Source: Chimonanthus salicifolius (lineage: Eukaryota; Streptophyta; Magnoliopsida; Laurales; Calycanthaceae). From it: a stretch of 64,000 bases of DNA. The notes under the pieces were generated by a model. That model worked only from the letters and a program-made list of their open reading frames with translations. It was not told where the DNA came from and searched no databases. Shown piece after piece: positions 33,601-45,599 of this stretch; the stretch's first letter is position 1; each line of letters begins with the position of its first letter. The position numbers were made by a program, and so were the translations under genes. The DNA is taken from positions 45,826,314 through 45,890,313 of the forward strand of contig CM023536.1 of assembly GCA_013350335.1 (NCBI GenBank), read 5' to 3'.

Positions 33601-36466
33601 CTTGATTAGTATTACTCATACCTTTAATATTTGTCTGATATATAAATTATATTTTATAAGATCTAATAACATAACTGAAATTAATTCCGTATTGGGCTTG
33701 AGAAAATCGCAAGCTGGATAGGCCCATAAATGCAATTTTGTTTGAATCAGGCCTAGCCTTACATAAACAAATCAGCCTTGACTCGACTTCTACCAAATTG
33801 GTCCATGCTGAACCCACTCTCAGGTTTGTCTCTTTAATTGCATCCCTAATGGAATGAAAAAATATCACCATTTTAATGCTACATTGGATGCCTGGTGCAC
33901 CCTCTTATAGTATATGCTTTACACGCTCATAAGCATGCAATGGTGGAATCCATCGATGATGTTGTTGATGGGGTTATTGAAATGGTGTATGTTTGAATAA
34001 TTACCTACCAAAAGTCACAATGATCACATCAATCTAAGTCATATTTTTAAAACTTTTAACTGATAAATTTCATTGGTGGCTTGCAGCTCAACTCCTGGGT
34101 TTTAATGACTTCATTCCACCCTATTCAAGTGTAAGTGGTCGGGAAATTCTCACTGGCGTGAACTATGCATCTGCGGCTGCGGGAATAAGAGAAGAAACTG
34201 GCCAACAATTGGTAATTAGCTACTAATCTTTACCATTTTCTTCGCGGAAGTAAAAAAGAAGATATATATATATTTTTTATAGCACCCGACTAAGTGCAAG
34301 CCTCTCTACCGACACACACCAGATAACTCTATTGAAAGTAGTCCTTTTGAATGGAGTAAGAATTAAACTCAGGACTCCCGCTTGGGGAAATATAACATTT
34401 AGAATGCAGTAAATAGATGCTGATGGTTGCTCTTTCCTTTTTTTGCAACAGGGTGCTCGCATCACTATGAATGGACAGTTGAGGAATTATCAAGCTACAG
34501 TGCAACAAGTAGTGAATATATTAGGGGATGAAGTTTCTGCTGCTAATTACCTAAACCAATGCATCTATTCCGTTGGAATGGGCAGTAACGATTACCTCAA
34601 TAATTATTTCATGCCTAATTTTTACTCATCCAGTAGACAATATACTCCAGAGCAGTATGCTGAGGTTCTTATTCAACAATACTCTCAGCAACTAAGGGTC
34701 AGTATTCTAGCTAAGGCTACTTATAAATTTTCTTTCAAAGATTTCAACTGAAGTTATGGGTGTTGTTAAGGGATAAAAAGTTCTACATCGGTTAATTTAA
34801 GAAATCAATAATTCAATATAACACTTGAAGCAATCTTTTCTATCTCAAGAATGTTATGAAATCATGTTTTTCTAATATAATGTCAGAGCAGGCTCTGCGT
34901 ACAGCCGCAGGACGCATATGCACGTGTGTGAAATTTCTATGTGCAGTTGCACTTGTGGTTACACGTGAAGGTGGGTATGAAGTGACAAAAAGTCTCGCAA
35001 TAATTAATTTGAGAAACCAATGACTCCATATAACACTTAAACACCCTTCTCTCAATGACTACTTCAAAAATATTATCAAGTCATATGTTCTAACATAGAC
35101 GCAGTTGAGAACTTGACCTAGCCTGCCCATATGAAATTTGAGTTACTACTTTAAACTAATACATATAAGTTTCGGCATTCTTTTAACCCTCTGCTACATG
35201 TGTCTGATATCTACTTTTTACACATCCTAAGATCCACTAAATTCCTAAAAAGATATATGAGGTGCTTATCAGTTTCTCCTCTAATTTCAACAGACATTGT
35301 ACAATAGTGGTGCAAGGAAAGTGGCCTTGTTTGGGGTGGGACTGGTTGGTTGCAGTCCAAGTGAATTAGCTCAATTCAGTGCCAATGGTGCCTCATGTGT
35401 GGAAAGAATCAATAGTGCAATCCAGATATTCAACTCTAAGCTCATATCTCTTGTTGATGATTTGAACAACAGCCTAGATGGAGCGAAATTCATCTACGTA
35501 AATGCATATGGCATCTTTGATGATGTTCTGCGCCGTGCCTCTTCTTACGGTAATAATCTCAGTGATCCATTTCTTTATTTTGGTTTTAATGGGTCTTCTT
35601 GGATTGCAGAAAGTAAGAGAATCGAAAACAAGTATATAATTTCTCACTGTTTGGCAATTTAAGAAGGGAAAAAGTAGTAGCTTATTTCTGCTGAGAAAAA
35701 TTCCACCAACTTCGTAACAAAAACTTTCTGCAACTATTTGTATTATGAGTTCCTTACTTTGATCCAAGAACATCTAATGTGTCTGATATGCTAGGACCTA
35801 GGTATCTAACTCAAAAGACTAGTCTGTTAGGTGAAGTGACTCAAGTCATTTATAAATCTTTAGATCTCTCTACATTTCCAATGTGGGACTCGTTGGCAGT
35901 CATCCCCAACAATACCCTCCTCGAACGAGGTTAGCCAACTCGTACGTTTAGGGGATCTCTTGAACCCACATAAGGTAGTCCGAGACGTATCTCTGATACC
36001 ACTTGTTAGGACCTGAGTATTCAGTCTAAAAGACTAACATGTTAGGTGGAGTGACCCAAGTGAATTATAAATCTCTAGATCTCTGTATACTTTCAATATA
36101 GAACTCGAATATATAGGAGTAAATGTGGTTCCTAGTTTCTACCGATAGAATTAACCGTATTCCTTTTTCTTACCCCCTTTAAATAGTCTCTCTCTTTGAT
36201 AAGGATGTTCTCTCCTTAATTATTCTTCTTTTTCTTCCTCAGGTTTTACTGTTACAAATATTGGGTGTTGTGGTGTGGGAAGGAACAATGGCCAAATAAC
36301 ATGTCTTCCACTTCAGACTCCATGCCAAAACAGAAACGAATATATATTCTGGGATGCTTTTCATCCGACCGAGGCTTTTAATGTGATATTTGCAAGAAGA
36401 TCTTACAGTGCACAGTCATCCTCAGACACTTACCCTGTAGACATTCGCCGCCTTGCTCAGCTCTGA
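30621..36466 (+). CDS. GDSL esterase/lipase, five exons, 365 residues
   Basis: Exons 30621-30867, 34087-34211, 34452-34697, 35294-35549 and 36243-36466 join without a stop or frameshift to 365 codons plus TGA. All introns are GT-AG. Residues 1-26 form a hydrophobic signal peptide, so the enzyme is expected to be secreted. Block I is FIFGDSLVDNGNN with the nucleophile Ser39; block II is GVNYASAAAGI (106-116); block III is VGMGSNDY with Asn170; block V is FWDAFHPTEA with Asp329 and His332. These are the SGNH-hydrolase catalytic and oxyanion residues. Length is typical of the plant GDSL family (about 350-380). It would hydrolyse ester bonds of lipids or acylated metabolites; the substrate cannot be told. 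I chose ATG 30621 because it gives the usual signal peptide directly before the GDSL block. Introns contain SINE and TRIM insertions. Confidence 0.93.
30868..34086 (+). other. Intron 1 of the GDSL gene (3.2 kb) with repeat relics
   Basis: At 31115-31300 it holds a partial TRIM-type LTR in reverse orientation (...TGTTAGGTGTAGTGATTCAAG...). At 33180-33255 there are words ATCGGCCGAT and ATCGACCGAT, like those at 63845-63965. No gene seen inside. Confidence 0.6.
34277..34405 (-). mobile_element. SINE copy in GDSL intron 2
   Basis: On the minus strand, GAGTTTAATTCTTACTCCAT (B-box region), then AAAAGGACTACTTTCAATAG and ATCTGGTGTGTGTCGGTAGA. This lines up with the SINE at 27260-27410. The A-rich tail corresponds to TATATATATTTTTTATA at its left end. 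It occupies more than half of the 240-bp intron. Confidence 0.6.
34761..35095 (+). mobile_element. TRIM-like element in GDSL intron 3
   Basis: Two direct repeats of about 120 bp, 34761-34877 and about 34972-35095, share TTAATTTRAGAAAYCAATRA, TATAACACTTRAA and TCAAGAATG/TCAAAAATA-like blocks. The first is followed by TAATGTCAGAGCAGG, a damaged form of the TGGTATCAGAGC primer-binding site. The internal region is only about 95 bp and non-coding. This is the structure of a terminal-repeat retrotransposon in miniature. Confidence 0.68.
35789..36115 (-). mobile_element. TRIM-like element in GDSL intron 4, minus orientation
   Basis: Left LTR 35789-35911 (TGCTAGGACC...CATCCCCAACA) and right LTR 36004 to about 36115 (TGTTAGGACCTGAG...) flank 92 bp of internal sequence. 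CTCTGATACCA at 35991-36001 is the reverse of the primer-binding site TGGTATCAGAG. The right LTR decays before its expected CCCCAACA end. Confidence 0.75.
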
Positions 36467-38792
36467 AGATGGAGATGAACACCATCCAGATGGTGGCTAT
36501 TAGGAGTAATATTAATTTATACCTATAGTAATTTAAGTTGTTGTAATAAATATTATTTATATGCATTTCAGCAGATGTGTGAACATGCCAACATAGGCAT
36601 TCATATGGTTGTAAAAGTAGATACATGCAGTCGAAGCACAATTTTCTGGGCATGAGATAATTGGCCACAATGGGCTCTCTGTAGTTTATGTTCTTTCTCA
36701 TGAGGGTATGCTGCAATTGTTTGCATTAGAGACATTCAAACCCAACTCTGCTGTTGTTTCTAACCTACAGAGAATGAGCAAAATATTATACTATACTATA
36801 TAGTTGTCTTATAATTACAATGCGATTGATGAGTGAAAGGAAGGTTTAGTGTTGCTCGGTGGTGTAGATAGAAATGTCTACACATATCTCAAAGACTAGT
36901 TAAATGCTCTAAGAGATCTGAATACTCGGGTCTTCAAGAAAAAAAAAAAAAAGAGGTGACAGTACTAAGATGGGAAAGTTTTGGATATAATTTGGTTTAG
37001 ATAATGAAAGTTAATTGGATTCAAACCGATCCAATACTTTGACAATAAATGAGTATTGGGGTGCAAGGCATGTAGCCCAAGTCATTTTTTATGCTAATCG
37101 TGATTTTATATTTATTTATTTTGTAATTTGTAGGCTAAGATGACTCCAAGGAGCCAACAAGTTAAAGCTGCAATATAAGCAATTACAGATTGGACTAAAT
37201 TGCAACTCATGAATTTTGCTTTCAGAATCATACTTAGAACTTGTACAATGGGAGTATTATCTTGAAGAGGAAACTTTGATCACTTTGGGAATCACTTAAA
37301 ATATTACTCCCACCCACGTAAGAAAAAATTCAAATAGACTAGTAAATGTTTAGTCTCACAATTTGGTAAGCTCACTCTTCAATTCATGTCCACATGTAAA
37401 GTGAGATGTGTAACTCAACCATTCTACACGTGATCTTGCTTTGCAAGTTCATAAGTGGCCCATTAGATGTAAGGAAATGATTTGGCCAGGTCGATCTCAC
37501 CACCCCATCCTAGTGATTAATAGATTGCAAAATAAACTATCCATGACGTTTAATAGTGAATAGTTCTCATGAATAGTTGATGTTAGAGCCTCTTAACAAT
37601 CATACAGAGACGTTGAGATTTAAAAAATTCTTTAATTAAAAGTAGACTCCACTGTATAAAACTAATAGAACCTTACTATACCTTACCATATAGTCAAACT
37701 CATTTCATTGTTTTTCTTAAGCTGCATTTGACTAATCAAGGGAAGGCCTGGGACCCACTTTTTCTCCATTTCTCCTCTCAAGCCTAAATCTGGTTTCTCT
37801 TGGGAGAAACCATGGTTTCCCCTCCCTTGCTCATCTCTTTCTTTCTGTTCTCATTATACATTTTCTCCTAAAAATTACTAATAAAATAAAAGAGAATCCC
37901 TGATTAGAAGAACCCCTACTCAATGTAATCCCCTATAACACTTGCTTTAGATATATAGACTAGCTTGTTTATTATCCAAGGATCAAAACAATGGTGCTTG
38001 CAATCATCAACAAGTTTCACCCTTGATATCATACAATCAATATTTGTGGGTCCCTAACTGCACAACTATGTTCACAAAGTAATGTAACTAGACCAATAAG
38101 ATAGATAATCCATGCTCAAAGTGGATGCCTATGATTGACACACTATATCTTATTATTTATTAGGTTATTACACTCTTACCAACTCAATGAATTTAGTGCT
38201 AAGCTAAAAATGTTAGCTCTGTTGTGGAGACCTAGTTATGGAAAAATTTCTTTCTCTTGACCAAGTTGTGGTGCTGCTGTTGTATCTGTTTTCAGACCTC
38301 TTAAAGCACTCGATTATGTTTTTATTATTGACATATCAATAATTCTATATTAATTTGGTAAGAATATTATTTAAAAAATGATATATACTATTATAACTAA
38401 AATTAAGTTATAAAAACTTGTGACTCAAATATTATCTGTTGGTTAATTTTAACTTAAAAAACTAACTTCACATAGTTAAATTTTGAGATCATGTGACTCA
38501 GCTTTTAGTTTTATAGTATAATTAATTTATCTGAATTAATACATCAATAATTATTTTGATATTTTACAGATACATTTCATTAGTTTATTTTTATACAGAT
38601 TACAGAATAACGTGTTGACTACATCGCACTTAAGTGATATAATTGTCACACTTATCGGTCGCTGGCTTGCTGGCTGAAGCCACTTGACAGTTGCGGAATG
38701 GAAGGAGTTAAAAATAATGTTTGAATAACCAAATAATAATTAATTCATTTTGTATATAAAAATTTCATTTAATTAAGTTAAATTGTTGAGAT
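36467..38792. other. Intergenic DNA downstream of the GDSL gene
   Basis: The first few hundred bases probably include the 3' untranslated region. An A-run lies at 36940-36951. The rest is AT-rich with no supported gene. Confidence 0.45.
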
Positions 38793-39120
38793 AGGGGTGA
38801 AACTTAGGTCAGGTTTTAATTCGACCTAAAAAATCAATGGGTTTGGATTATATATTTGTATATCATGGGTCAGACCTAATCTGACCTAACCCGACGTAAT
38901 CCGAGTGCAACAAGTTATAAAACAACTATTGGATTGAATCGGAACAGAAATTCGGTCCAGCCTAGTTGAATCAGCAATTCGAATCGAATTGAATAAGGTC
39001 TGACATGAGTTATATTAGATTTACTGAACTCTACGTTGAGTTAAATTATTTAAATTATTTTAAATCATATATTAATATTTTAATATAGTATCATAATAAT
39101 ATAATATTTTATTATATTTA
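38793..39120. repeat. hAT-type MITE relic, one end recognisable
   Basis: TAGGGGTGAAACTTAGGTCAG at 38793 matches the terminal repeat of the hAT MITE at 58915-59376 (reversed right end TAGGGGTGAAACTTGGGTTG). Downstream it has the same GGTCAGACC/CCGACC composition, but no right terminal repeat is visible. Confidence 0.5.
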
Positions 39121-40018
39121 AAAAAATTCAAAAAATACAAAAATTAAAAAAATCTTATTATGATCACTTGAAAATAAAGAGAAATAATAATATTCTCAGT
39201 GAAAAAGAAGAAGAGAATAAGCCTACAACTAGCACTTTAATGGCGACATGGGCATCACATAAAAGAAGAAGCATATGATTTCATCTTACAAGCAGCACGT
39301 CGCTGTCAAACAGGTCACCCCGAGAGTAAGCCAGCCTTCATTCCTCCATAGTCCATACCTATATCATGAAGTATGCACATGCAGAGGACATGCATACATA
39401 CATAGTCATGACTATGAGATGATAATGATGACCACATGCATGTCACATTATTGTCATACATAATTCATCATTAAAAAGTGGTACCCATGTAAATACAGCA
39501 GGAGCAGAAGGCCTGCAGCCAATCACGTGAATTCGCGCGCGCCATTCCCTCTCTCTCTGATGAGTTGTCTATTTTTCACCATTTTTAATATTAAAAACTG
39601 CAGATTTAACTAGTACAAAGCTCTACCGAAATTTCCAGTCTCCAAGAGAACAATGAGCCTTCGATAGGCAGTTGTAAGAACAATCTCAACTTCACCGGTG
39701 GTGGTTGTGATTTTTTTCGGGTGAAGTGAAAGTTTTGAATTCGATTTTTATTTAATTTTAAAGAGTATTTTTAATAAAATTATTTGATATGTGTAAGTAA
39801 AAACGGTTACATATATTTTTGAAGAAATTAATGGAATGATAGAAAGTGTCTAGTAAATGCGATAAGTAAAGTTGAGTTTATGAGAGAGTTTTGAGGCTTA
39901 TGAGAGTGATTGACTATTAAAGGAGATTGTCCGAATAATTAGACAAAATTGAAAGGAGCCGGCCTGATCCAAGGTTTTGTCACTATTTATTTTGGCCTTT
40001 ATTTGTATGATATTAATA
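39121..40018. other. AT-rich intergenic DNA
   Basis: The AT-rich background is broken by a short block at 39495-39560 with CACGTG (39526-39531) and GCGCGCGCC. A G-box there could belong to an undetected promoter, but no gene follows. Confidence 0.35.
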
Positions 40019-40020
40019 TA

Positions 40021-40210
40021 CTCCTTCCGTCTTATTTTAGTTGTCTCATTTTAAAATTTTAAATTTGTTAAGAAAGGGCTATCAAAAGGCTTATGAATTT
40101 CTCTTTAATATCCTGTAACTCTTTCAATAAAGAAGAGATAGATAGTCAGAGTAGATAGATAGAGAGAGAGAGAATTAAAATAGCAGACAATTAAATTGGA
40201 AGAGCATGAG
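40021..40210. mobile_element. Stowaway-like MITE, 190 bp
   Basis: Starts CTCCTTCCGTCTTATTTTAG after TA (40019-40020) and ends GACAATTAAATTGGAAGAGC followed by ATGAG and TA. These are degenerate forms of the CTCCCTCCGTCCC-type inverted repeat with TA duplication known for Stowaway elements. Confidence 0.6.
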
Positions 40211-41734
40211 TAATAGATAATGAACATTAGATCAAATATTTTGCCCTTCTTAATTTTGTGATTTTGAAAATTTCTAAACTAAGTATTAAAAATATTTTTT
40301 ACACATTTCACAATTTCTATAATTATCCGAGTGAGTTTCTCAAGTATTTTTTGTATCCATGTAATATGCAGTACATTACATCAATTATGTAGATCCCACA
40401 CCATAAAATTTTAATTAAAGAAACACTTGGAGTCGAATGCTTTGGTGGTTTGACAACGGGTTACCATTCTATCTCAATTTCTTTGCAAAATTGCTAATTT
40501 CTTATTAAATAAATGTGATAAATTAAATAAAATCAAACAAAAGCTTTTGACGTGGTTGACAAATGTTCAATGTTTCAATCTCAAAGTCCTAAATTCAAGT
40601 TCGATGAACATTAGATAAACAATCCATCTATAAAAAGTAAAATATGATAAATCTAAATGCAAATGTCAATTCTAAGTTAATAAGTTAATTGCTTCAATAA
40701 CTATGGCAATGATGACAGAATTTAATTGATAAAACTATAATTGTAATTCAATTCTACCTAGTAAATTTCAATTTTTATATAAATATACAATGATGAGAAG
40801 AAACCTTAATTTGACTATCGTAATTCTTTTAAAATTAACTTAACATAAAGATTTCCTCTAGTACAAATGTTTATCTTTCATCCTTCTGTTAACGGTTAAA
40901 TTATCAAATAAAATTGATATTTATCTTATAAATACATCAACAATTAATATTTTCCAGCATTGATCAAATCAACTCATTAATGGTAAGATTCCAACAGTCC
41001 AAATTATTGGATTTATTCATTTCTCATATTTTTTGCAATATTTTTTAAATCACTCATTATTTTATCAAGAAGATGAACTTTTTGGATATATCGCTCTTTT
41101 CGTTTTGTTTAACTATAACTTCAGTATCATTATCACCAACATTAACAATCAACATTTATTCGTTTAGAGTCTAGAAATTCAGTGTTAACTTTGTTCTTTG
41201 TATCACATTTAATGTGACGGTTGTATGTTGAGATTCATTGATGATATGAATGTATCTGATAGGGTCGAACGTGGAGTATGTGCCACGTTGGATCAGTCTA
41301 ATATAGAGTAGGATAAAGAACTTGATTTTCTATGCTCCATCAACTTTCGAACTTTTAGCATATTAGTTAATTAGTTACATATCTAACATTTACAGCAATC
41401 TGCCTAAAGTATAGATGAGTTTTTAGATGTATTTGTCAAATATCTAAAAGTGTAATTCATGAAGGTGAATCCAACCAATTGGATAAACGAAGAGTGAATT
41501 AACATGATATAAGATGCACCAAGCAAGTAGTCACAGTTCATTGAAATAAAGTTAAAATTGTATAACACACAAGAAATAGGGGCAATTCTACATTACTATA
41601 AAACAAAAATAATCTTACCCAATAATATAGGCCCATCAGTAAGGACCATGTCTTAATATTTAAAATATACAGTTCAGATATAAAGTTCTCATACACTTTA
41701 TTTTAAGTTACATTTGTCTATTTGGTCAGGAACC
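40211..41734. other. AT-rich intergenic DNA
   Basis: No gene or named repeat recognised. Confidence 0.4.
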
Positions 41735-41875
41735 CTGATTTAGAGAGTGGAAATCTTGAGTTCGATTCTTACTCTATCTCAAAAGACCATTCCCCTTAGA
41801 GTTTCCACATACGTCAAGAATTAGTTGCATGTTCTAAAAGACCTAAACACTTTAGTCATTCAGACAAATTCATAG
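41735..41875 (+). repeat. Possible SINE copy
   Basis: GAGTTCGATTCTTACTC at about 41757 is a good B-box, followed by CAAAAGACCATTCCCC as in the SINE family at 34277-34405. Ends and target duplication not resolved. Confidence 0.45.
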
Positions 41876-43899
41876 TCGTTTTACCTAAAAATCTAAATAT
41901 TGTCATTTTCTGATGTACGCCCACTATTATATCAAAATGCTACCAACTAGAATAAAAAGAGAAAAAGAAAATCCAGATCAGAATCTAGACAGAGTTGCTA
42001 TCTGAAGTGGTCTGACTTCTTAAATTTGGGCTTCAATTCAATTGTGATAAAATAATATGGTGTCTTCCTTCACCAATCATTTAAAATTTGAACTGATGCA
42101 GAATGTGTGTCTAACTCTATTTGAAAGTAGATCTTCAGTTGAATTCAATATTTTGGAAATCAAAATATATGTCAGATTAATTGCCATTCCAACTTAAATC
42201 AACTCATTTCTGATTAGTTATTTGCACATAAATAAGAATTATGTTTGAGGTACCTTTATCTTTTAATAAGTAAAAAAAAATATTTTGTACTTTTCACAAA
42301 TTAAATAGTAAAATGTGTTTATGAAAAAGGAAAGGGGTCTCTGTCACTACCACATTAGGAACTCTGGTAGCATGGGACCTAGCTTATCTTTTGTACAGAA
42401 ATCATCACTAAACCAATCTAAATTGAGAAAGTTGAGATTCGGACGAGTTGAGCCGGATTTTGATAAATTCAATCCAACCTTTATATAAATGGTTGAGCCA
42501 AATCCAACTCTACCCAAATTAGTAATCTGAATTGCACAACCTAATTTGACCCAATCTATAGCCTGATAATCAATCTGCCCCTGTTTTAGCCCAATTTTTT
42601 TTTTATAAAAAAAAATTAACTTAAAGTAAAATAAAATTAAATTAAAAATAAAATACCTGGACCGAATCTTCAGGGGAAGAGGAAGCGAATGGGCTTTGAT
42701 GACGGCCGGTGATGGAGAATGAGAGCGGGAGAAGATTGGGAGCTGAAAGGATCGAGAGCTAAAGAGGGTTGAAAGAAAGAGAGGACCGAGATCGTCGTCG
42801 CCAGTTGCAGGGAGTGAATGAAAGAGGGTTCGCCGTCAAAGAAGGGAAGGGAATGAATTAGGGTCTCTCTCTCTCTCTCTCTCTCTCGGTTAGTCTCGTT
42901 GTCTCGCACTTGCAAGAAGAGAGGATTAGGGCATTGTCAGTTATATATTAACTTTTTTGAGTGGGTCGAGTTGGGTCAATTTTAAGAAAGCTTGGCCAAC
43001 CCGATCCAAATTTAATTCGGATTTTTCTTCTTCAACTCATCCCGACCTTAATTTTATAAATGCATAACCCCGCTCACCAATTTCTCGAGTCGAGTCATGC
43101 AATTCGGGTCAAAACCCGACCCATGTTTCATTCCCATTAGTTGCTCCTAGGAGTATAAATCTTTCCCTTCGGGTTTTTTTTTTTAAGATAAACTATGCTA
43201 GATAGTGGCCCATCATTTAGACTTTAGAGGTTTTGTTACGAGAAATGATATTTAGTTATTTGGATGTTTTACCTACAAAATTTTGAACAGTGTTAAGAAT
43301 CAAAATTTTATTGGTATGATAACCAATATTTAAATCCAATAGTGAAGATCATTTAGATATATATATATATATACTTTTAAAGGGTTTTCTTGACAATTCC
43401 ATTGAAATTTTATTGAATTTCACAACTTCACCATGGAATTTTGATGGCATGTAAAATGGAAATTAAAAAAAAAAAATTCATTTCTAAAATTTTAAAACTC
43501 TGGTAAAACCTATGTGGTAAATGTCGTATATCTAAAGTTACAAAAATAAAAATTTGACAAGCACCTTGAACTTAGATGTAAAAAGTTTGTCCATCAAATA
43601 CCTCTGAATTTTAGGCCATTTTAATCGAAACTTAAGATTTTGTTTTATTTTTCTTCATCTACATGGTCCTGCATAAATACTTCATGTTTTCATTCTCTCG
43701 TAATTAAATTTCATCCGTATGAATTTCATTTATATTTAAATATATAGAATTATTATCATTTATATGCCGGGAGTATGGGTAATAGATGATGATTAAGGTC
43801 CCACCACTCAATTTGGAATCACAATGAATTAGGTTTCCTTAATAGTAAAGTGTGCTTTCAGAATCTGATGTGACCATCCTAGAAGGTGATGGGAGTGAA
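41876..43899. other. Intergenic DNA with a CT run and a possible hAT-like relic
   Basis: From about 42420 to 43135 there are many GGGTCGAGTTGGGTC and CCGACCC words, ending AACCCGACCCATGTTTCATT. Reversed, that end reads AATGAAACATGGGTCGGGTT, close to the hAT terminal repeat at 59376, but I cannot place a left end. A CT dinucleotide run lies at 42864-42889. The minus-strand frame at 42670-42915 crosses that run and is not convincing. Confidence 0.4.
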
Positions 43900-43908
43900 G
43901 AGAACTTT

Positions 43909-44080
43909 TTTTTTTTTTTAATTTATGTGTGGAGAATGGCAGGATAGCCAACGTAAAATTCTCACAGGTGACTCACTATCTCTATAGCATACTAAGGTTA
44001 GACCATGGGGCGTGAACCCGCAAGCTCTCGCTTCCTGAGACGAGAGACAACCAATTGAACTATACCCATATGAATGAGTG
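43909..44080 (-). mobile_element. tRNA-derived SINE, minus strand, with target duplication
   Basis: On the minus strand it begins GGGTATAGTTCAATTGG, with an A-box, and about 35 bases on has the B-box GGGTTCACGCCCC. Its tail is the T-run at 43906-43919 as read on the plus strand. GAGAACTTT flanks it at 43900-43908 and 44081-44089. The A-box/B-box pair is that of a tRNA, but the sequence does not fold as a full tRNA gene. Confidence 0.75.
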
Positions 44081-44626
44081 GAGAACTTTATTTTTTACAG
44101 TGACAAGTACAAGAGCAAACTATGCAGTCCTAGCTCTGAATTAGTAGATTCAGTGCACGTGGAACCACATATGAGCTTGGGACACACTTGAGATCTTAAT
44201 AGACCCCACTTGGAGGAAAGTTTCACGATCAAAACCCTAGAGGAAGGAGGATAATGCCTGGAAACTTGTTTTCTCGTGCAATGTTTATCCAGAAAAACAG
44301 GGAAACCAACCATATGAGTTGTTTTGTCTATGTAAATAGAAAAAAATGCAGACAATGTGAATAAACTTAGAAGAACAATGCAAAAATGAACTGCAACAGC
44401 CAACCGTGCATGATACTTTCTTTTAAGAATATTCTAATATCACACAGGCATCAACAAAATAGAAGATAAAACAAAAAACTCCAGGACATCAGATTTTTTG
44501 ACCTGGACCATTTACCTAAAGAAAGGTGCATTTAGATTCCCCTGATATCTTACTAGCGTTGAAATAACAGATTCTTAATACAAAGAACAGGAATATGGGG
44601 TGCTGCAATGCAAAAAGCATTGTTAG

Positions 44627-44954
44627 TGCTGGGGCTGCCGTGAACGAGTTCTACATTGAAAGTGTAGAGGGAGATCTAGGGGTTTATAAAAGATTTGGAT
44701 CACTCCACCTAACATGTTAGTTTTTTGGGTTGGAGTTTCAGTTTCTAACAAGTAATATCAGAGCCGGGTCTCACGATACCTCACATGGGCTCAGGAGATC
44801 TCCCAAACGAACGGGATGGCCGGCGTCGCTCTCTCCACCGGAGGGCCTTGTTCGAGGGGGATTGCTGGGCTGTTGCGAACGAGTTTCACATTGGAAGTGT
44901 AGATGAAGATCTAGGGGTTTACGAAAAACTTGAGTCACTTCACCTAACAGGCTA
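44627..44954 (+). mobile_element. TRIM-like element, plus orientation, 3' LTR cut short
   Basis: LTR 44627-44750 (TGCTGGGGCTGCCGTGAACG to CAGTTTCTAACA) is followed by TAATATCAGAGC, a mutated primer-binding site, and about 110 bp internal sequence. Then TTCGAGGGGGA, a polypurine tract, leads to a second LTR from 44863. The second LTR breaks off after CACCTAACAGGCTAG, where the inverted element at 44955-45275 begins. Confidence 0.8.
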
Positions 44955-45275
44955 GTTAGGACTGAGTATCCGTCTCAAAAGACTAGCCTATTAGGTAGAG
45001 TGACCTAAGTCACTTATAAGTTATTAGATCTCCCAATACACTTCCAATGTGGGACTTGTTCGCAGCCCCAACAATCTCCCCCCTCAAACAAGACCAGTCA
45101 TCCCATCTGCCTAAGAGATCTCCTGAGTTCACATGAGGTAGCTTGAGACCTGATTCTAATACCACTTGTTAAGATTGGTTATCCATTCCAAAAGACTAGC
45201 CTATTAGGTAAAAGGACCCAAAATCCCTAGATATCCCTCTACATTCCAATGTAAGACTCGTTCGCAGCCCCAACA
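44955..45275 (-). mobile_element. TRIM-like element, minus orientation, both LTRs present
   Basis: Left LTR 44955-45073 (GTTAGGACTGAG...CAGCCCCAACA) and right LTR 45167-45275 (TGTTAAGATTGG...CAGCCCCAACA) enclose about 93 bp. The internal part has CTCCCCCCTC (reverse of the polypurine tract) beside the left LTR and CTAATACCA (damaged reverse primer site) beside the right LTR. It is head-to-head with the preceding TRIM. It ends about 325 bp from the stop codon of the large minus-strand gene, perhaps in its 3' untranslated region. Confidence 0.8.
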
Positions 45276-45599
45276 AACTAGAAATAACATTTCCTGGGAA
45301 ATTGTTCTTTCTTCCCATCTGGTGACCTGTTGTATTTCATGTCTCTGCTCTCCAAAGGGGCATTGAAAAATTCCAAGCAGAACATAAATTTAAATAGCAC
45401 AACAGAACGACAAGGACCAAATCACCAGCATGAAACACAGGTTTTATGGGACAATAATGTGAGAGCTCGCGCACACGAAAAATTTAAGATACCCTGACAC
45501 TTGTTATCAGGAAGAATTTTACCTGCATAAAACATTTAAAAAGGCACTTCGACATAAACTAACCTTACAGGAATTTCTGTCATGGATTCCAGTGACCAG
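45276..45599 (-). other. Probable 3' untranslated region of the large minus-strand gene
   Basis: Between the TRIM pair and the stop codon of the gene starting upstream at 48.9 kb. No feature of its own; assignment is by position only. Confidence 0.4.

Noticed and set aside
42670..42915. 81-residue minus-strand frame
   Set aside because: Built partly on a CT/GA dinucleotide run; no homology recognised.
43909..44080. tRNA gene on the minus strand
   Set aside because: A- and B-box are present, but no cloverleaf closes, and an A-tail with flanking duplication shows a SINE.
44095..44403. 102-residue minus-strand frame with a hydrophobic start (possible small secreted protein)
   Set aside because: No known motif, no supporting neighbour, surrounded by transposon copies; not enough to call a gene.
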